This document shows positions 29,301 through 41,500 of a stretch of DNA of 64,000 bases, piece by piece. Every line of letters begins with the position of its first letter. Within the stretch, counting starts at the first letter, position 1. The notes beneath the pieces are model-generated. The model saw only the letters and a list, made by a program, of their open reading frames with translations, had not been told where the DNA came from and searched no databases. Source of the DNA: Perca fluviatilis (taxonomy: Eukaryota; Chordata; Actinopteri; Perciformes; Percidae); NCBI RefSeq assembly GCF_010015445.1, contig NC_053126.1:15378669-15442668 (forward strand), in the 5' to 3' direction. The position numbers and the translations under genes are program-made.

Positions 29301-32300
29301 GGTAGATATAGCAATATCATAGTCATACTGTATGGCCCATTTCAGAACAATGTATATTATATAAGTGAATTACAATTCTTGATGCATTATTATGCACATT
29401 ACTGCAATGCTGCAGCTGGTAAAGGAGGGGCTTATTTCTTATAATGCTTATATATACTTATACTTTTTAATTTCAACAAGGGAACAATAAAGTCTTATCT
29501 TTATAAATAGTAACACATCATAATATATTTGTTGATTTATTTTGTATTATTCATCTAAATCTGCAAACTAACTGGAAACTAAAGGTATGAATTCTGAACT
29601 GTAGTGGGGTAGAAGTGTATTATAATTAGCAGAAAATGGAAATACTCAAGAAAAGTAAATGTGTAGCTCAAAATTGTACTGCTGGTTGTGAGGACAGCAG
29701 GGATACCTCATTTTTGTTCTTTTATACACCAGGTTCAGAAACCACCACTAGCAGTTATGTAGGCTAATGACTAAGAAAACTTGTCATACCTTTTTTAGAG
29801 TAAACTCCACTTCCTTCACCTGATAGGCCGTGTTCAATGACACCTGCACGGATGACAGTTTAAAGTCAATTGTATACAGCAATACAGTTCCTCACCATAA
29901 TGTTTTCAAATGGCTTTACAGTACATACCATATCTTACAAATTACATATTCTGAACTACATGGCTGAATACCATATTACATCATGGACAGGAAAGGTACG
30001 ACTACAGAACAGCTCACCGGGGCCACTGAAAGGGTTCAATGTCTTTTTGACAGCAGCATGTATTGTAACACAGAGCAGACTGTCCGTCTTAACACAATGC
30101 TACACAGTAAATGAAGGGTTAAAGGTATAAACCACTCCCAAACTGACCAGTATAATTCCTGCTTTGGCTGAAGCAAACTGGAAAAGGATCCACTCATACA
30201 TGTTGGGTCCCCAAACTCCCAGCCTGTCGCCTCGCTTCAGGCCCAAAGCAAGCAGACCTGCAGCTGCCTTGTCAACCTGCACCCATGAATGTCACAAAAA
30301 ATAGTAGATAATTCTTTACCACCAGTAGTATGAATTCTGGATCGTTACGACATACCTTTCTTGATCGATTATTGTGATTTCTGAGAATCTTGGTGATAAT
30401 TTCTTCCAAAGAGGAGAACCAATTCATATTTTTACATTACATTTGGGGATATGAATGCTTTATGATATGGTGCTGCTTCACTTAGAGTCATTGACAAAAA
30501 CAGTTTTTAGGAGGCCCATTTTGTGTCCCAGGACTACCACATGTGACTTCATCATGTGTCAAAATGTCAAATAACTATTCTATTAACCTTAAAAGTTAAC
30601 ACTGAAAGAAAAAGTACAAACCAGGTAGATTTAGCAGTGATTTGACAAGTCCATCTCACTAATTAGCTCCAAGAAATTTGTCTCATTATTGAAAAATGCC
30701 TCATTGGTATACCATGAATAGTGTTTAAGAGGTTTGATACATGCATGAAGGCACAAAGTCTGAGACACACATCTTGCTGAAACTGCACAAAGGTTTTCCG
30801 GATGCCGTCCTGCAGGAAGACCACAGCTTCACGGTCAGGCCAGCGCTGGACTATGGAGTCCAGACTCTGACCTACAGTCAGGGGGAGCAGAGACATGGAG
30901 GAGGTGCCATGGACATAGCTGCTGGTCAGTGAGGGTTTGCGAGGAGGACTGTCTACATGGAGGGACCTGCCATTCAAAGATTTAGGAAAAATATAGTCAA
31001 ATATAGTACATATAGACTACTAATTACTACGGTGGCCGGGAAGTGCAATGCAACATTACAAAGAATGAAACACTTTTACATTTTGGAAAACAAATTTACA
31101 TTTTGGAAAACAAAATAACATTTTAGAAAACAAATTTACATTTTGGAAAACAAAATAACATTTTAGAAAACAAATTTACATTTTAGAAAACAAATTTACA
31201 TTTTGGAAAACAAATTTACATTTTGGAAAACAAAATAACATTTTAGAAAACAAATTTACATTTTGGAAAACAAAATAACATTTTAGAAAACAAATTTACA
31301 TTTTGGAAAACAAAATAACATTTTTGAAAACAAATTTATTACAACATTTTAGAAAACAAATTTACATTTTGGAAAACAAAATAACATTTTAGAAAACAAA
31401 TTTACATTTTCGAAAACAAATTAACAAGATGCAAAACACTTTTACCAGTCCCGAAACAAATTTACAAATGACACAGATTCTTCACGGAAAGGGAATGTTA
31501 CCACATACCGGAAGTGATGAGGTTTTGTATACATGTCGCCTTGACTACGGCAGTTATGGATCGAATGCGTCAATAGAGCCGCCATCTTGGAACAGGGGAT
31601 GCACTGCCTTATATACTGTCTATGGGCCGTCCTTAATGCATCAGCGTCAATGTAGGCAAAGGTCTAACGGAAATAAAATCACTATAAATCGTCAAAATCT
31701 CATGCGATGTTCTAGTTTTTTAAACAAAAAGACAAAGAGACTAATTAATGTGTTAATACAAAGAATATTTATTATAATCAGTTCACAGATAGGAGTACAA
31801 ACGGAGTACTTCACCCTTCTGAACTAAGACGTGTTCTGCTTCAAAGTGAAGTTTAAACAGACTGAAATGTCCAGGCTCACTCCCCCCACTAATGATTCAT
31901 TTATTTCTGCATGTATTTATTTATTTAACGAGACTTTAAGTCGTGTTTCGTCGTCCACAGTCCGAGTCCCGCCCGAGACCCCCCTTTAGGAAACCTGTGA
32001 TTTAAACTTCAGCAGGCTGTGACAGTCCGCTCCGTTCAGTCCTGGATCTGATTCTCCCGGGCTTCCCTTCCCTCCAGCGGGCCCAGCAATACGGCCTGGG
32101 TCTCCAGCTGCGTGGTGTCGGTTTTGGCTCCCAGGAATGGGCAGTGAGCTCCAGGTCCTGCAGCTGCAGACGGACTCAGCTGCCCCCCTGCTGTAGCTTC
32201 GATCCGGCCGCGGCTGTCGATACGTTCCCTGTTTTTCCAATGTTTCCGTCAGGTCCGCGTCATATAAAAACTCCAAACACCGACCACACGTAAAGTCACC

Positions 32301-35300
32301 ATAAACTTCATTCACGCCATATACTCACTCACAACAACACAAATTGACTGCGCTCACCAACAACACCTCATCACTTCCGGTATGTGGTACATTCCCTTTC
32401 CGTGAAGAATCTGTCATTTGTAAATTTGTTTCGGGACTGGTAAAAGTGTTTTGCATCTTGTTAATTTGTTTTCGAAAATGTAAATTTGTTTTCTAAAATG
32501 TTATTTTGTTTTCCAAAATGTAAATTTGTTTTCTAAAATGTAAATTTGTTTTCGAAAATGTTATTTTGTTTTCCAAAATGTAAATTTGTTTTCTAAAATG
32601 TTATTTTGTTTTCCAAAATGTAAATTTGTTTTCTAAAATGTTATTTTGTTTTCCAAAATGTAAATTTGTTTTCCAAAATGTAAATTTGTTTTCTAAAAAT
32701 GTAAATTTGTTTTCTAAAATTTTTTTTTTTTTCCAAAATGTAAATTTGTTTTCTAAAATGTTATTTTGTTTTCCAAAATGTAAATTTGTTTTCCAAAATG
32801 TAAATTTGTTTTCCAAAATGTAAATTTGTCTCGAGCTTTGTAAAAGTGTTTCATTCTTTGTAATGTTGCATTGCACTTCCCGGCCACCGTAAATTACTGT
32901 AGATTTTGAATAAAATGATAATATACTATTCCTCTATATTACAGAATACATAAGGCTGTTTAAAGAGTGAACCTTGGATAAACCGATTAAATAACAGATT
33001 CAAATTTAAACCATGCCAAGGTAGAAAATCAGTCTCAGTCTTCATGGCCAAAAAAAATCAAAGTACAAGTGGACTAATGCAAGCAAAAACAACTTTTGAG
33101 AAGCCATTGTTTCACTGCACTGATAATGACCCTTAAGGGTGCAATCAGTGCAACATGTAATACTGACAGCTAGCGTTTAAGATAGTTACTGCAGTCCAAA
33201 TTCAAAATACTGGAGAGAGTCGTGTCCCCCGGCCCCTCCTCCCCAGACTCGAAGTTCATGGAGGTTGCCAGGTTGAAAACGCAGCATCCAACAACGTTGC
33301 TAGAGCTAGTCTCACATAGCCAGACATTACTCTACAGCGTAGCAGAGTAGCTAAGGTTAGATGCTGGATATGTTGACAGTCATAAAAGCCTGTGCTCACA
33401 CGGACAGACACACTTTCTCGGCTTAAAATTACTGCAACAACCGCTGAAAGACCACTATCTCACGCTCCTCTCTACTCGACTGACAGAAACACTTTCTTGG
33501 CTTAAAATTACTCAGCATTGGTCGGCTGTGGCTGCTGAACAGGCTACTCGGTTGTTTTGCCAAAGTTAAATTGCATGTTTCCATTATGAGGAAGTCATAC
33601 TTGCGATTTCTGTCATAAGTCTGTCAAGGTGGTTGTAAACAGCTGTGGCCCGCTTACCTGGTCCTCCGGTAACTTTAGCAGTTATGTTGTGTTAGCATGG
33701 CATAGTTAGCCAGGACCAGTCGGGATCACTTTACTGGCTGTTTCTCAACTGTTTTTGCGAGTAACCAACTTGAGTACTCTATAATTCAATGTGAGTAACG
33801 TTACACAAATGTTGAAATGACTGAAAATGCCTGTCCCTCGTAGCTGTGACAAACCTGAATCTTAATGCTTACCTGTTCAGGATAGGGTTTTGACTTTTGC
33901 CCAAAAATTATATTCAAAGTTTGTTTGTTTATTAATATTAATATTCGAATATATTCGAATATTTATTAATAATATTTTGACCATTAAATGCCTTCAGTAA
34001 GACTTATATTGGTATCAAACTTTGTGTATGTTCTGTCCACCAGAGGGCAGTGTATCTAGGCAGGCAATAATGTTTTCAGAAGAAAAACATGCTGCCACAA
34101 CTGTTTTTTTAATTAAAAGTCAGACCCTGGATTAAACACAAACAGTATGCTTTCGACAGGAAGTTCGGAGCTTTCACCGTAGCCTACGTAAGTGGTCTGA
34201 TGTTTATACTTTTGCGCTGGTGTGTGCGTCGAGCCGGCGGTGTGTGTGTGTGGAGTGTGTGTAATAGAGTGAGAGAGTGACGGTGATTAGCGGTAGCTTC
34301 AGAGCGAGTAGCGACTCTAGAGTCATAGTGAGAGGAACAAAGCATGTTCTTTCTGACCACGGTGAGACATCTGTAGCAGGAAAAGTTAACCCTCTCCTTG
34401 ATTTAATGTTATTTATGGTTTATGGAGAAGGAGAACCAGGAAATGAGTCGGGGGGAATGCAACGCAACAATGCCACGGCCGAGCGAGAGTTACATTTGTG
34501 AAAAAGCCTCAGAATCTGAATTGAAAACAACGTTTGCAAGCAAACACATTTACAAAAAACAATGCTCATAAAAGGCTCGAATATTAAGAGCTGCCTAAAA
34601 TTTGTTTGAATATCAATATATTTTTAAATATTCAAATTGTATTTGAATAACGAAGTTCGGAAAATTAGCCAACTCTGTGTCCTTATGGGCTCTAAGCTGT
34701 CTCAAATACATCTCCGGGTTTTGTTACGTCTCTGGTCATGCAACTGTTTAGAAACACTGAGGTTTTCTAGGTTGGGTCGAATTCGTTTCGTAGGTTCGTT
34801 TGTTTGACAGGGCTGTACTTTGGCTGTAGCGCGATGGGTTTGCGCCCGGATGTCAAAATGGGCAGTTGATACCAACACACAGGGTGAAACACAAATTTCA
34901 AAGAAGAAAATACTGGCATTAGCATTGTTGTCAGAAAATCTAGTATTTCAACTTAGCATGTTGACATATTGTGGTCATTTTTGGATTTAATACAGTAAAT
35001 ATATTACGTATATTGCACCTTTAAACCTAGCAAAACATCATATGGGAAAACCACAGTGCATATTATTCAGTAATAATATCAGTAATATGAGTTTCCATGG
35101 CCACTAATAATAGTTCATTGTCTCTATGGAAAAATACTTCAAAGGCCTTGGTTCTGGAAGATCTTAACGTCACACAGCTGAAGAGAGAAATGCATGCTAA
35201 TTAATGGCAATACTGAAATGCAGGCACTAAACTGGACGCTGACTGTTAGAAGTAAATTTTTCCGCTTCTTTTTTTTTTTTTTATAAATCATTGGCCAAAA

Positions 35301-36736
35301 AACTAAATAGATATTTTAATATTTCACGGCGGCATGGTAACTCAGTAGTTGGCACTGCTGCCTCACAGCCATAGACTGTTTAATTTTACAGTCAATGCTC
35401 ACAGCTAGTAGGCACTGCAGAGTTCAATCCCCGGTCTGGGCAGGGCGCCTATATTTTTTTTGCAGGGTGGTAGGGGAAGACTCATGAATATTCATTAGGG
35501 AACTCATACCTGAATGACTAGTACTCGTTGCCTGCTCTGGTTGGGTTGGTTAGGTTTAGGCAAGAGGAGTGGGATTGGTTATGGTTAGGGTAAATGTCAG
35601 TGCGAGCCAATCAGGGATGAGTTCCCTAATGAATATTCATGAGTCTTCCCCTACCACCCTGCCAAATAAAAAATCGCAGGCAGGGCAGGGCCTTTCTGTG
35701 CATGTTCTCTTGTGGGATTCCGGCAGTGTAGACGCTGCTAAGCGTATTACTGCCCTCCACAGGTCAATTTGAGAACTAGATTCTTACATACAGTCCTGTA
35801 TAATTTAGGAATTGATTACAGTTTTTGCTGATAACTTACACACTGAAATCAAAAGTATTACACAGTTATTCCTTGCAGTTACTTCCTTGCAATTCCAAAG
35901 CAGTGTCTGTCAAATTATCACACCTATGAGCCAATCTGTGAAACACAGCCATCAGGTACGCAAACACATCATTGCTCAGTAACTGCCTTGGATATCAGGT
36001 GATGTTTCCCACTGTGTCCAAACAAAGATTAAACTGAAAATGTCCAGTCAGTTTAACAAACAATACCTTTCTTTCTGTCCCATACTTTTTACATTCTAGG
36101 AAAACATGCTTCACTGTCTCAAGACTCCCATATACAGTGTACCAACCTCAGTTTACACAGAGTTTAACAGAGTCAAGGACAGAGATGTATAGAAACATAT
36201 TTTCCTAACTTCAGGTTACAGAAAATTTGTGTCTACCCCTGACTTCCCCAATGATACATGGATATATACTTCTCTTCTTAAACTCTTCTTTGCTATGAGA
36301 TCCACCTGCTCATTCCATTACTCCAGCGTGCCCAGGCACTCAGAGTGCATGTTCTCCCCGTGTTTGCGTGGGTTTCCTTCAGTGGCTCCATTTTCCTCCC
36401 ACCATAAAGACATGCATGCTAGGTAGGACTACAGTTGAAAACTGACGGCTGGCTAAAACTGGCACATTTATAGAAATTTAAATAAATATAAAATATGTAG
36501 CCTATTATAATACATTTTATAGTAATATAAATAAAGCCACTGTTTTCTATATTTACAGTGAAGAATAGATTTTTGAGTGACGCCATGTTGCCATTTGACC
36601 ACTGAACATAAAGATCACAAACTTACCGACCCCACCGGAGCAAACTTGTGTTGCATAATTTCCAAGCCTTGCTGTGTTTAAGTCCATCCACAGATCTGAG
36701 ACTGTGAGCACAGGAAGACCGAAGCAGTGCTGACAT
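26340..36736 (-). CDS. acsf2: Medium-chain acyl-CoA ligase ACSF2, mitochondrial (copy A, intact)
   Basis: Sixteen exons on the - strand, in transcription order: 36736-36627, 30966-30771, 30276-30148, 29843-29790, 29148-29030, 28890-28725, 28626-28531, 28437-28292, 28207-28116, 27902-27826, 27737-27630, 27550-27399, 27263-27122, 26768-26658, 26574-26506, 26390-26340. The sum is 605 codons plus stop (human about 615). The start [15 protein letters not shown] has the Arg/Ser/Leu make-up of a mitochondrial targeting peptide. ANL-superfamily motifs are in order: [16 protein letters not shown] (P-loop), [38 protein letters not shown], and a final TVSGK with the catalytic lysine. The enzyme activates fatty acids with ATP to acyl-CoA in mitochondria. 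Odd points: NPAYQ of the family reads NTAYQ, and intron 1 (5.66 kb) is filled with transposons. Confidence 0.93.
31029..32890. mobile_element. Long-armed foldback DNA transposon in intron 1 of acsf2 copy A
   Basis: The ends are inverted copies, identical over about 50 bp, beginning ACGGTGGCCGGGAAGTGC. Each arm (about 500 bp) continues as a tandem array of about 20-bp units (ACATTTTGGAAAACAAATTT and variants), then a second inverted block (31430-31525 against 32360-32460). Flanks are TAATTACT at 31021-31028 and AAATTACT at 32891-32898, an 8-bp target duplication with one mismatch, as in hAT insertions. The same intron of copy B lacks the insert. The roughly 830-bp centre has no transposase; the only longer frame (- strand 31986-32315, 109 codons) is unrecognised. 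Superfamily inferred only from the flanks. Confidence 0.75.
33133..35024. mobile_element. TTAA-flanked DNA transposon remnant (piggyBac/Kolobok-like)
   Basis: TTAA followed by GGGTGCAAT at 33133-33145 mirrors ATTGCACCT followed by TTAA at 35012-35024. TTAA duplication with a short G-rich inverted terminus fits Kolobok or piggyBac. The centre (about 33930-34660) holds an AT-rich segment with inverted ATTCGAATAT-type motifs that may be a nested insertion. No transposase motif was recognised. It lies in intron 1 of acsf2 copy A and is absent from the 445-bp intron 1 of copy B. Confidence 0.5.
35329..35790 (+). mobile_element. tRNA-type SINE interrupted by a MITE
   Basis: The head at 35329-35450 reads GGCGGCATGGTAACTCAGTAG (with a base or two of uncertainty), CACTGCTGCCTCACAGC and GTTCAATCCCCGG, an A-box/B-box tRNA-derived SINE. 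After the MITE at 35462-35662 SINE-like body resumes (GGGCCTTTCTGTGCATGTTCTC). A similar SINE 3' part is at 36339-36425. Confidence 0.55.
35462..35662. mobile_element. 200-bp palindromic MITE
   Basis: The left arm GCAGGGTGGTAGGGGAAGAC plus CATGAATATTCAT and GGGAACTCAT is matched in inverted order by the right arm ending CCCCTACCACCCTGC. The arms are about 45 bp and near-identical, with a spacer of about 110 bp. It sits inside a SINE. Confidence 0.8.
36339..36425 (+). mobile_element. SINE 3' fragment
   Basis: GTGCATGTTCTCCCCGTGTTT, GCGTGGGTTTCCTTCAG and TTTTCCTCCCACCATAAAGACATGC (read as neighbouring short blocks) form the conserved body of a widespread vertebrate/fish SINE. The head is not adjacent. 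Confidence 0.55.
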
Positions 36737-37235
36737 TGGTCTTGAATATCGCGCAATCTCTTTCAACTGTTAGAAGATACTGGGTCTTAACAACAAATTA
36801 GTTGGTTCTATACCTGCCTATGTTTACATAAGTCGGATTCCATTCATTATCCTGCTGCATACAGTTAGTGGTGTGAACATCAAAAGATTTTTAATGCCTG
36901 CATTCAAAAAACTAGAGCTGCACAAACATGAGGCATCAGGAAGTAATGAACACTTGCGTTGTAATGATTAACTTATATTAGCTTGACCTGGGGCCCATTT
37001 CAGGATGGAGGTGTGACAAACTCTTTTTTTTTTCACTAAACCTGCTTTCTGAAACGGACCCCTGGTTACATTGTTTTTGAAGAAGTATTTAAACTTTTAA
37101 GCAAAACACAAAAAAAGCATTTGTTCCAAATCTACAAGATATACTGTAGGTGGTATAATGGAAATACCCTATAATTCTTCAATTCATTTTTTATATAGGC
37201 CTAATGCATACACAGAAATGTTGTTGTTTATTTTC

Positions 37236-38285
37236 TAGGGCTGGGCAATGATTAAAAGTTTTAATCGAGATAAATCGCATGATTTCCCTGATTAATCGTG
37301 ATTAAGCGCATTGTTATACGCAAAATCCAATAATGAATTCAAAAGTAGTGTATAGTGCAATTTTATTTTAAATGTTCTGCCATATGAACGAAAGTGCCAT
37401 AACATTTGTTCTGACTTATCAGCATTTTGTTTATACATTAGCAGTTAAATAAAATATTGTAAACAATGTAATCAAAGCAAATACAAAATTAAAGCTTATT
37501 GCCACTGCCAGGGCATTCATTTTATCCTGTTTGTTATATATAAAATAAAACTGCCCACAAAATCCTAAGCCACAATCATAACATTAAAACAGGCAATTTC
37601 TGAGATAACAGCAGAAACATTTTTTTTTCTTTTATCAGGGAGAAGCATAACCAGTCTATGTTCAGTACCAAATGTCCCTGTTAGAGCGAGGTGAAGCACA
37701 AACGTTTCAGCGTAATGTCTCTCCTCTGTTTTCATTACAGTCAGAGCATGTGAATGCAGGACCCACTGTTCATCAATATAATGCACTGTAAGTCCGAGGT
37801 AATCATGGTTACCCAGTGATGTCCAGTAGTCCCCAGTTAGACTAACTCGTTGTAAAATTGTCGCTTTTGCGGTCCTCTCCTTTTTCTACAACTTGTGTAT
37901 TCTTCTTGTGATGGTGCGTCTTGAGGGAATCTCATACCTGTGTATTGCATTTAGTTGATATTTCAGACTGGAAGTACTCCGGTGATAAGAAAATTCAACT
38001 TTGCAGTGGTTACAAATAACTTTGGTTCTGTCGACTGGGCCATCTGGAAGAACTTTAAAATAAAAATGGCCATGCAAAAGTTCTATACTTCTCCATGTTT
38101 GTTGGTTTGTTTATCTGCCAATTATTTTCTTTTCCGGTTCCTGTAAGCGCAGCAGCAGTCAGCACAGACTTTTACAATAATAAAAGAAATAATAAAAAAT
38201 GGCGTTAATGCGCGATAAAATAATTGTCGGCGTTAATTAATTAATGAGTTAACGCGATAATAACACGTTAACTTGCCCAGCCCTA
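37236..38285 (-). mobile_element. hAT transposon, internally deleted, with BED finger and transposase fragment
   Basis: Termini TAGGGCTGGGCAA and TTGCCCAGCCCTA are inverted copies, flanked by TTATTTTC and ATATTTTC (8-bp duplication, one mismatch). On the - strand, 37886-38077 encodes a BED-type zinc finger (VICNHCKVEF ... LNAIH; the first His of the usual HxxxxH pair is Gln). About 37700-37860 encodes the ZBED/hAT transposase stretch VSLTGDYWTS...YLGLTVHYIDEQW with the first catalytic Asp. The rest of the transposase is missing. It lies between acsf2 copy A exon 1 and the end of copy B. Confidence 0.8.
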
Positions 38286-38585
38286 ATATTTTCTTAAAAG
38301 TACTTTGTAATCCTGCTTGAATATTAGTTGTAAGTCTGTTTTATAATGTCATTTTGTTTTATCAACTTTAATAAGTCAAAAATGATTTCAATGATTTTAA
38401 TAAAAACATCATAATAAGATTTGCAAATATTCACATAATGAACAAAATGTTAGTTTGAATGACTGCAGCTTTACATGATGGAGCTTTCAGTGCCACCTAC
38501 AGGCCATGGGTTACTTTTACCTGTCAATTAAAAGGGAAAAGAACACCACTTATTAATAGAATTACCAGTTTTCACTCAGAATAAA

Positions 38586-41500
38586 TTAGAGGCCTAATAT
38601 CGTCTCCATTTCCTCCTTTAATACGTTCTTCTTGATCTACAAAAACAGAAACAGCACCCATTTTAGTTTTGTTATATAATTAAACTGTAAATCATCACGG
38701 GGATCTTGATAGTTCAGTGATGTTGGTGTGTGAGAGCAGAAGTATCGTACCTTTCCAGAGACTGTCAGAGGGTAGCTGTCGACAAAGATCACATAGTGTG
38801 GGATCTTGAAGTGAGAAATCTAGGGGGGGGGGGGACACACAAACTGTAAAGCTGTGCTCTGATTTTAAGTAAGTTGAGCAGTTTTATTTATCACATCACC
38901 TCTCACCTGGCCTTTGCAGAATGCTCTTATCTCCTCTGCAGTGGAGGTCTGGCCCTCCCTCAGCCTGATGCAGGCACACACCTGCTCGCCCAGCCTCTCA
39001 TCCTTCACTCCAACCACCTGGGAAACACAGAGAAATAGAACAACTAAATGTAAGTTTAAAAAACTCAGCTGACTAAAATATATGTTCTCAAAAATGCGTT
39101 TTATTTTTTTAAATTTTTTTTTAATAATGTCTACAATTGTCCCGACATTCAGAGAGACAAAAAGTTGGCCTATGGCTTCTAGGTGTATCTTTGCTTATGA
39201 CTGCTTGCAGACAATGTATCTGACATCAGCTGCCCTCCATTGGTTCTGAGTCTCACCAGCACCTCCTGGACTTTAGGATGTGTATAGAGAAATTGCTCTA
39301 TCTCAGCAGGGTAGATGTTCTCCCCTCCTCGGATGATCATGTCCTTTATGCGTCCTTCAATGCGGCAGTATCCCAAACTGTTCAGACTGGCCGTGTCACT
39401 GTGTAGAAGATGAAACACACAACATGTAACATGTATACATTGTTTCCCAAGTGAGCATCAATCCCTGTCCAGTTATATAATATATTCTCTTTTAGACAAA
39501 GAGTAGGTGTACATTATACATATAGCATCTTACCCAGTCCTGTACCAGCGGTCTTGGGAGATAACCTCTCTGGTTTTCTCAGGATCGTCCCAGTATCCGT
39601 GCATCACACAGCTGCCTCTGATCATCAGCTCTCCTGAGGCCCCCAGAGGGACAATCTCCCCAGTAGTAGGGTCCACCACTTTAGCCTATAGTAAAGACAC
39701 ACGGGCATTAGGAACAGTGTGGTTATCACGATATAAAAGGTTTTCTGCAAAACATAAGGCATACCTCAGTGTGGCTCATGATACATCCAACAGTATTTAT
39801 CTTCAGCTCTTCATTGTCTTGTGGGAATCCCAGAAATGTGACAGGGCTGTTCTCAGTGGATCCATAAGCGATCTGTTAAACCAGCATGTACACATGTTCT
39901 TACATGCTGGAGAAGCTATAATCATAAACGTTTTATAAGGCATAATTTGAAGATTTATAGAACATTTAACCGCTGACCATTATCTCTTTCATGTTCATGT
40001 CTGTTTTCAGTTTTCTCACAATCTCAGGAGGGCACGGTGAACCCCCCATGACACCTGAAACACAGCAGCACATAAACAAGGATGCCTCAAATGCTTGCTA
40101 AACATCACACCAAGGTAAATACATATTAATTATGTTTCAGTCTTTAAATCTTTTACCAGCTTCAATTGATGATAAATCATACTTGTGTAAATCCTGTTGG
40201 CTAAGCATGTCAGTGAACATTGTGGGAGTGCCATAGATGAAATTGCACCTTGAATGAAAAAAACAAGAATCAATTGAGGTGCATAATACTGTATATTTGA
40301 AAGTCTTTTGGGTGATGAGCAGGGTGCCATACTTTTCACTCTGAATGGCCTCCAGGTTGGCTCGGCTGTTGTAGCCAGAGGAAGGGAAGACCAGTGTGAT
40401 ACCATGCAATGCCATACTCATCCCTCCCAACACAGAGCCAAAGCAGTGGTACATGGGAACGGGCATACACACTCGCACCTGAGGCTGAGGGGAATGTGGA
40501 AAATGAGATTATTTTCATTTAACTGTCATTGTTTCATTTCACTTCAAATCAAGAGACAAATATGTACTTACTCTCCGTCCAAAACCTATTCGGAGACCAA
40601 TAAAGTAAGCATTGTTTACAATATTGTGGTGAGAAAGACTGGCTCCCTTTGGACTTCCTGTCGTCCCCTGGAACAAATACACAAGCAACATGACTTCATC
40701 TGGATCATTGTTAAATCATAATGTTAGTCCAACTTATACAATACACATGTGACAGTGAAGGTTACTGATGTGAACTGAATGTTGATGGGCTCATCGAAGG
40801 ACAGTTTGCTCTGCAGATCCATCATCAGCTCTTTGTGGTGCTGACTCTCCCCTGCTTGCATCACATCCTCTACGTGGAGCATCCCTGGCTGTCTGCTATC
40901 TGTCACTATCACCATACGCAAGTCTGGCAACCTGGCAGACCCAAGAGAGGCTGTTTAAATCACATCCACATAACCATAAATTATAGATTGTGAAGGATTT
41001 ATGCTCTTTTACTCCCATAATGACAATAGAGGAAGAACATATATTAAATCTGACATTGGCTCTGTCAAACCTGGAGCTTTTGATCATGCCTACTGGTGTC
41101 CTGTCGAGCTCTGGGCAGAGCTCCCTCAGCATCTCACAGAAGTTTTGGGTTTTAAAGTGGGCAGGGCAGACCACAGCTTTACACTGGACCTGCATATGAC
41201 AAATCAGTTCTGTTGAATTTATGTTCCTACTTTACAGAGTCGTGTGTGTAGTGATTTTGTATGCTGCCTGCGGTCTAGGTGAGTGTGTGGAAAGACTATG
41301 GCTGCATCCCAAGTCCTTAAATTGTACTTTGTCACTGCATTATTTTTAATAGATATTTATTTATGTTTATTGTTTTGGACTTATGTCTTGGCTTCAATGT
41401 TTTTTTTATTTATAGTTTAAGGAAGACTGTTGACTGTTTTTAAAATTTTTATCCAAGTTTAAAAAAATAAACATTGTAGGCTTTTTTACGTAATCGTCTG

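Noticed and set aside
32601..32876. Repetitive Lys/Phe/Asn frame of 91 codons
   Set aside because: It is the translation of the tandem units in the foldback element arm, not a gene.
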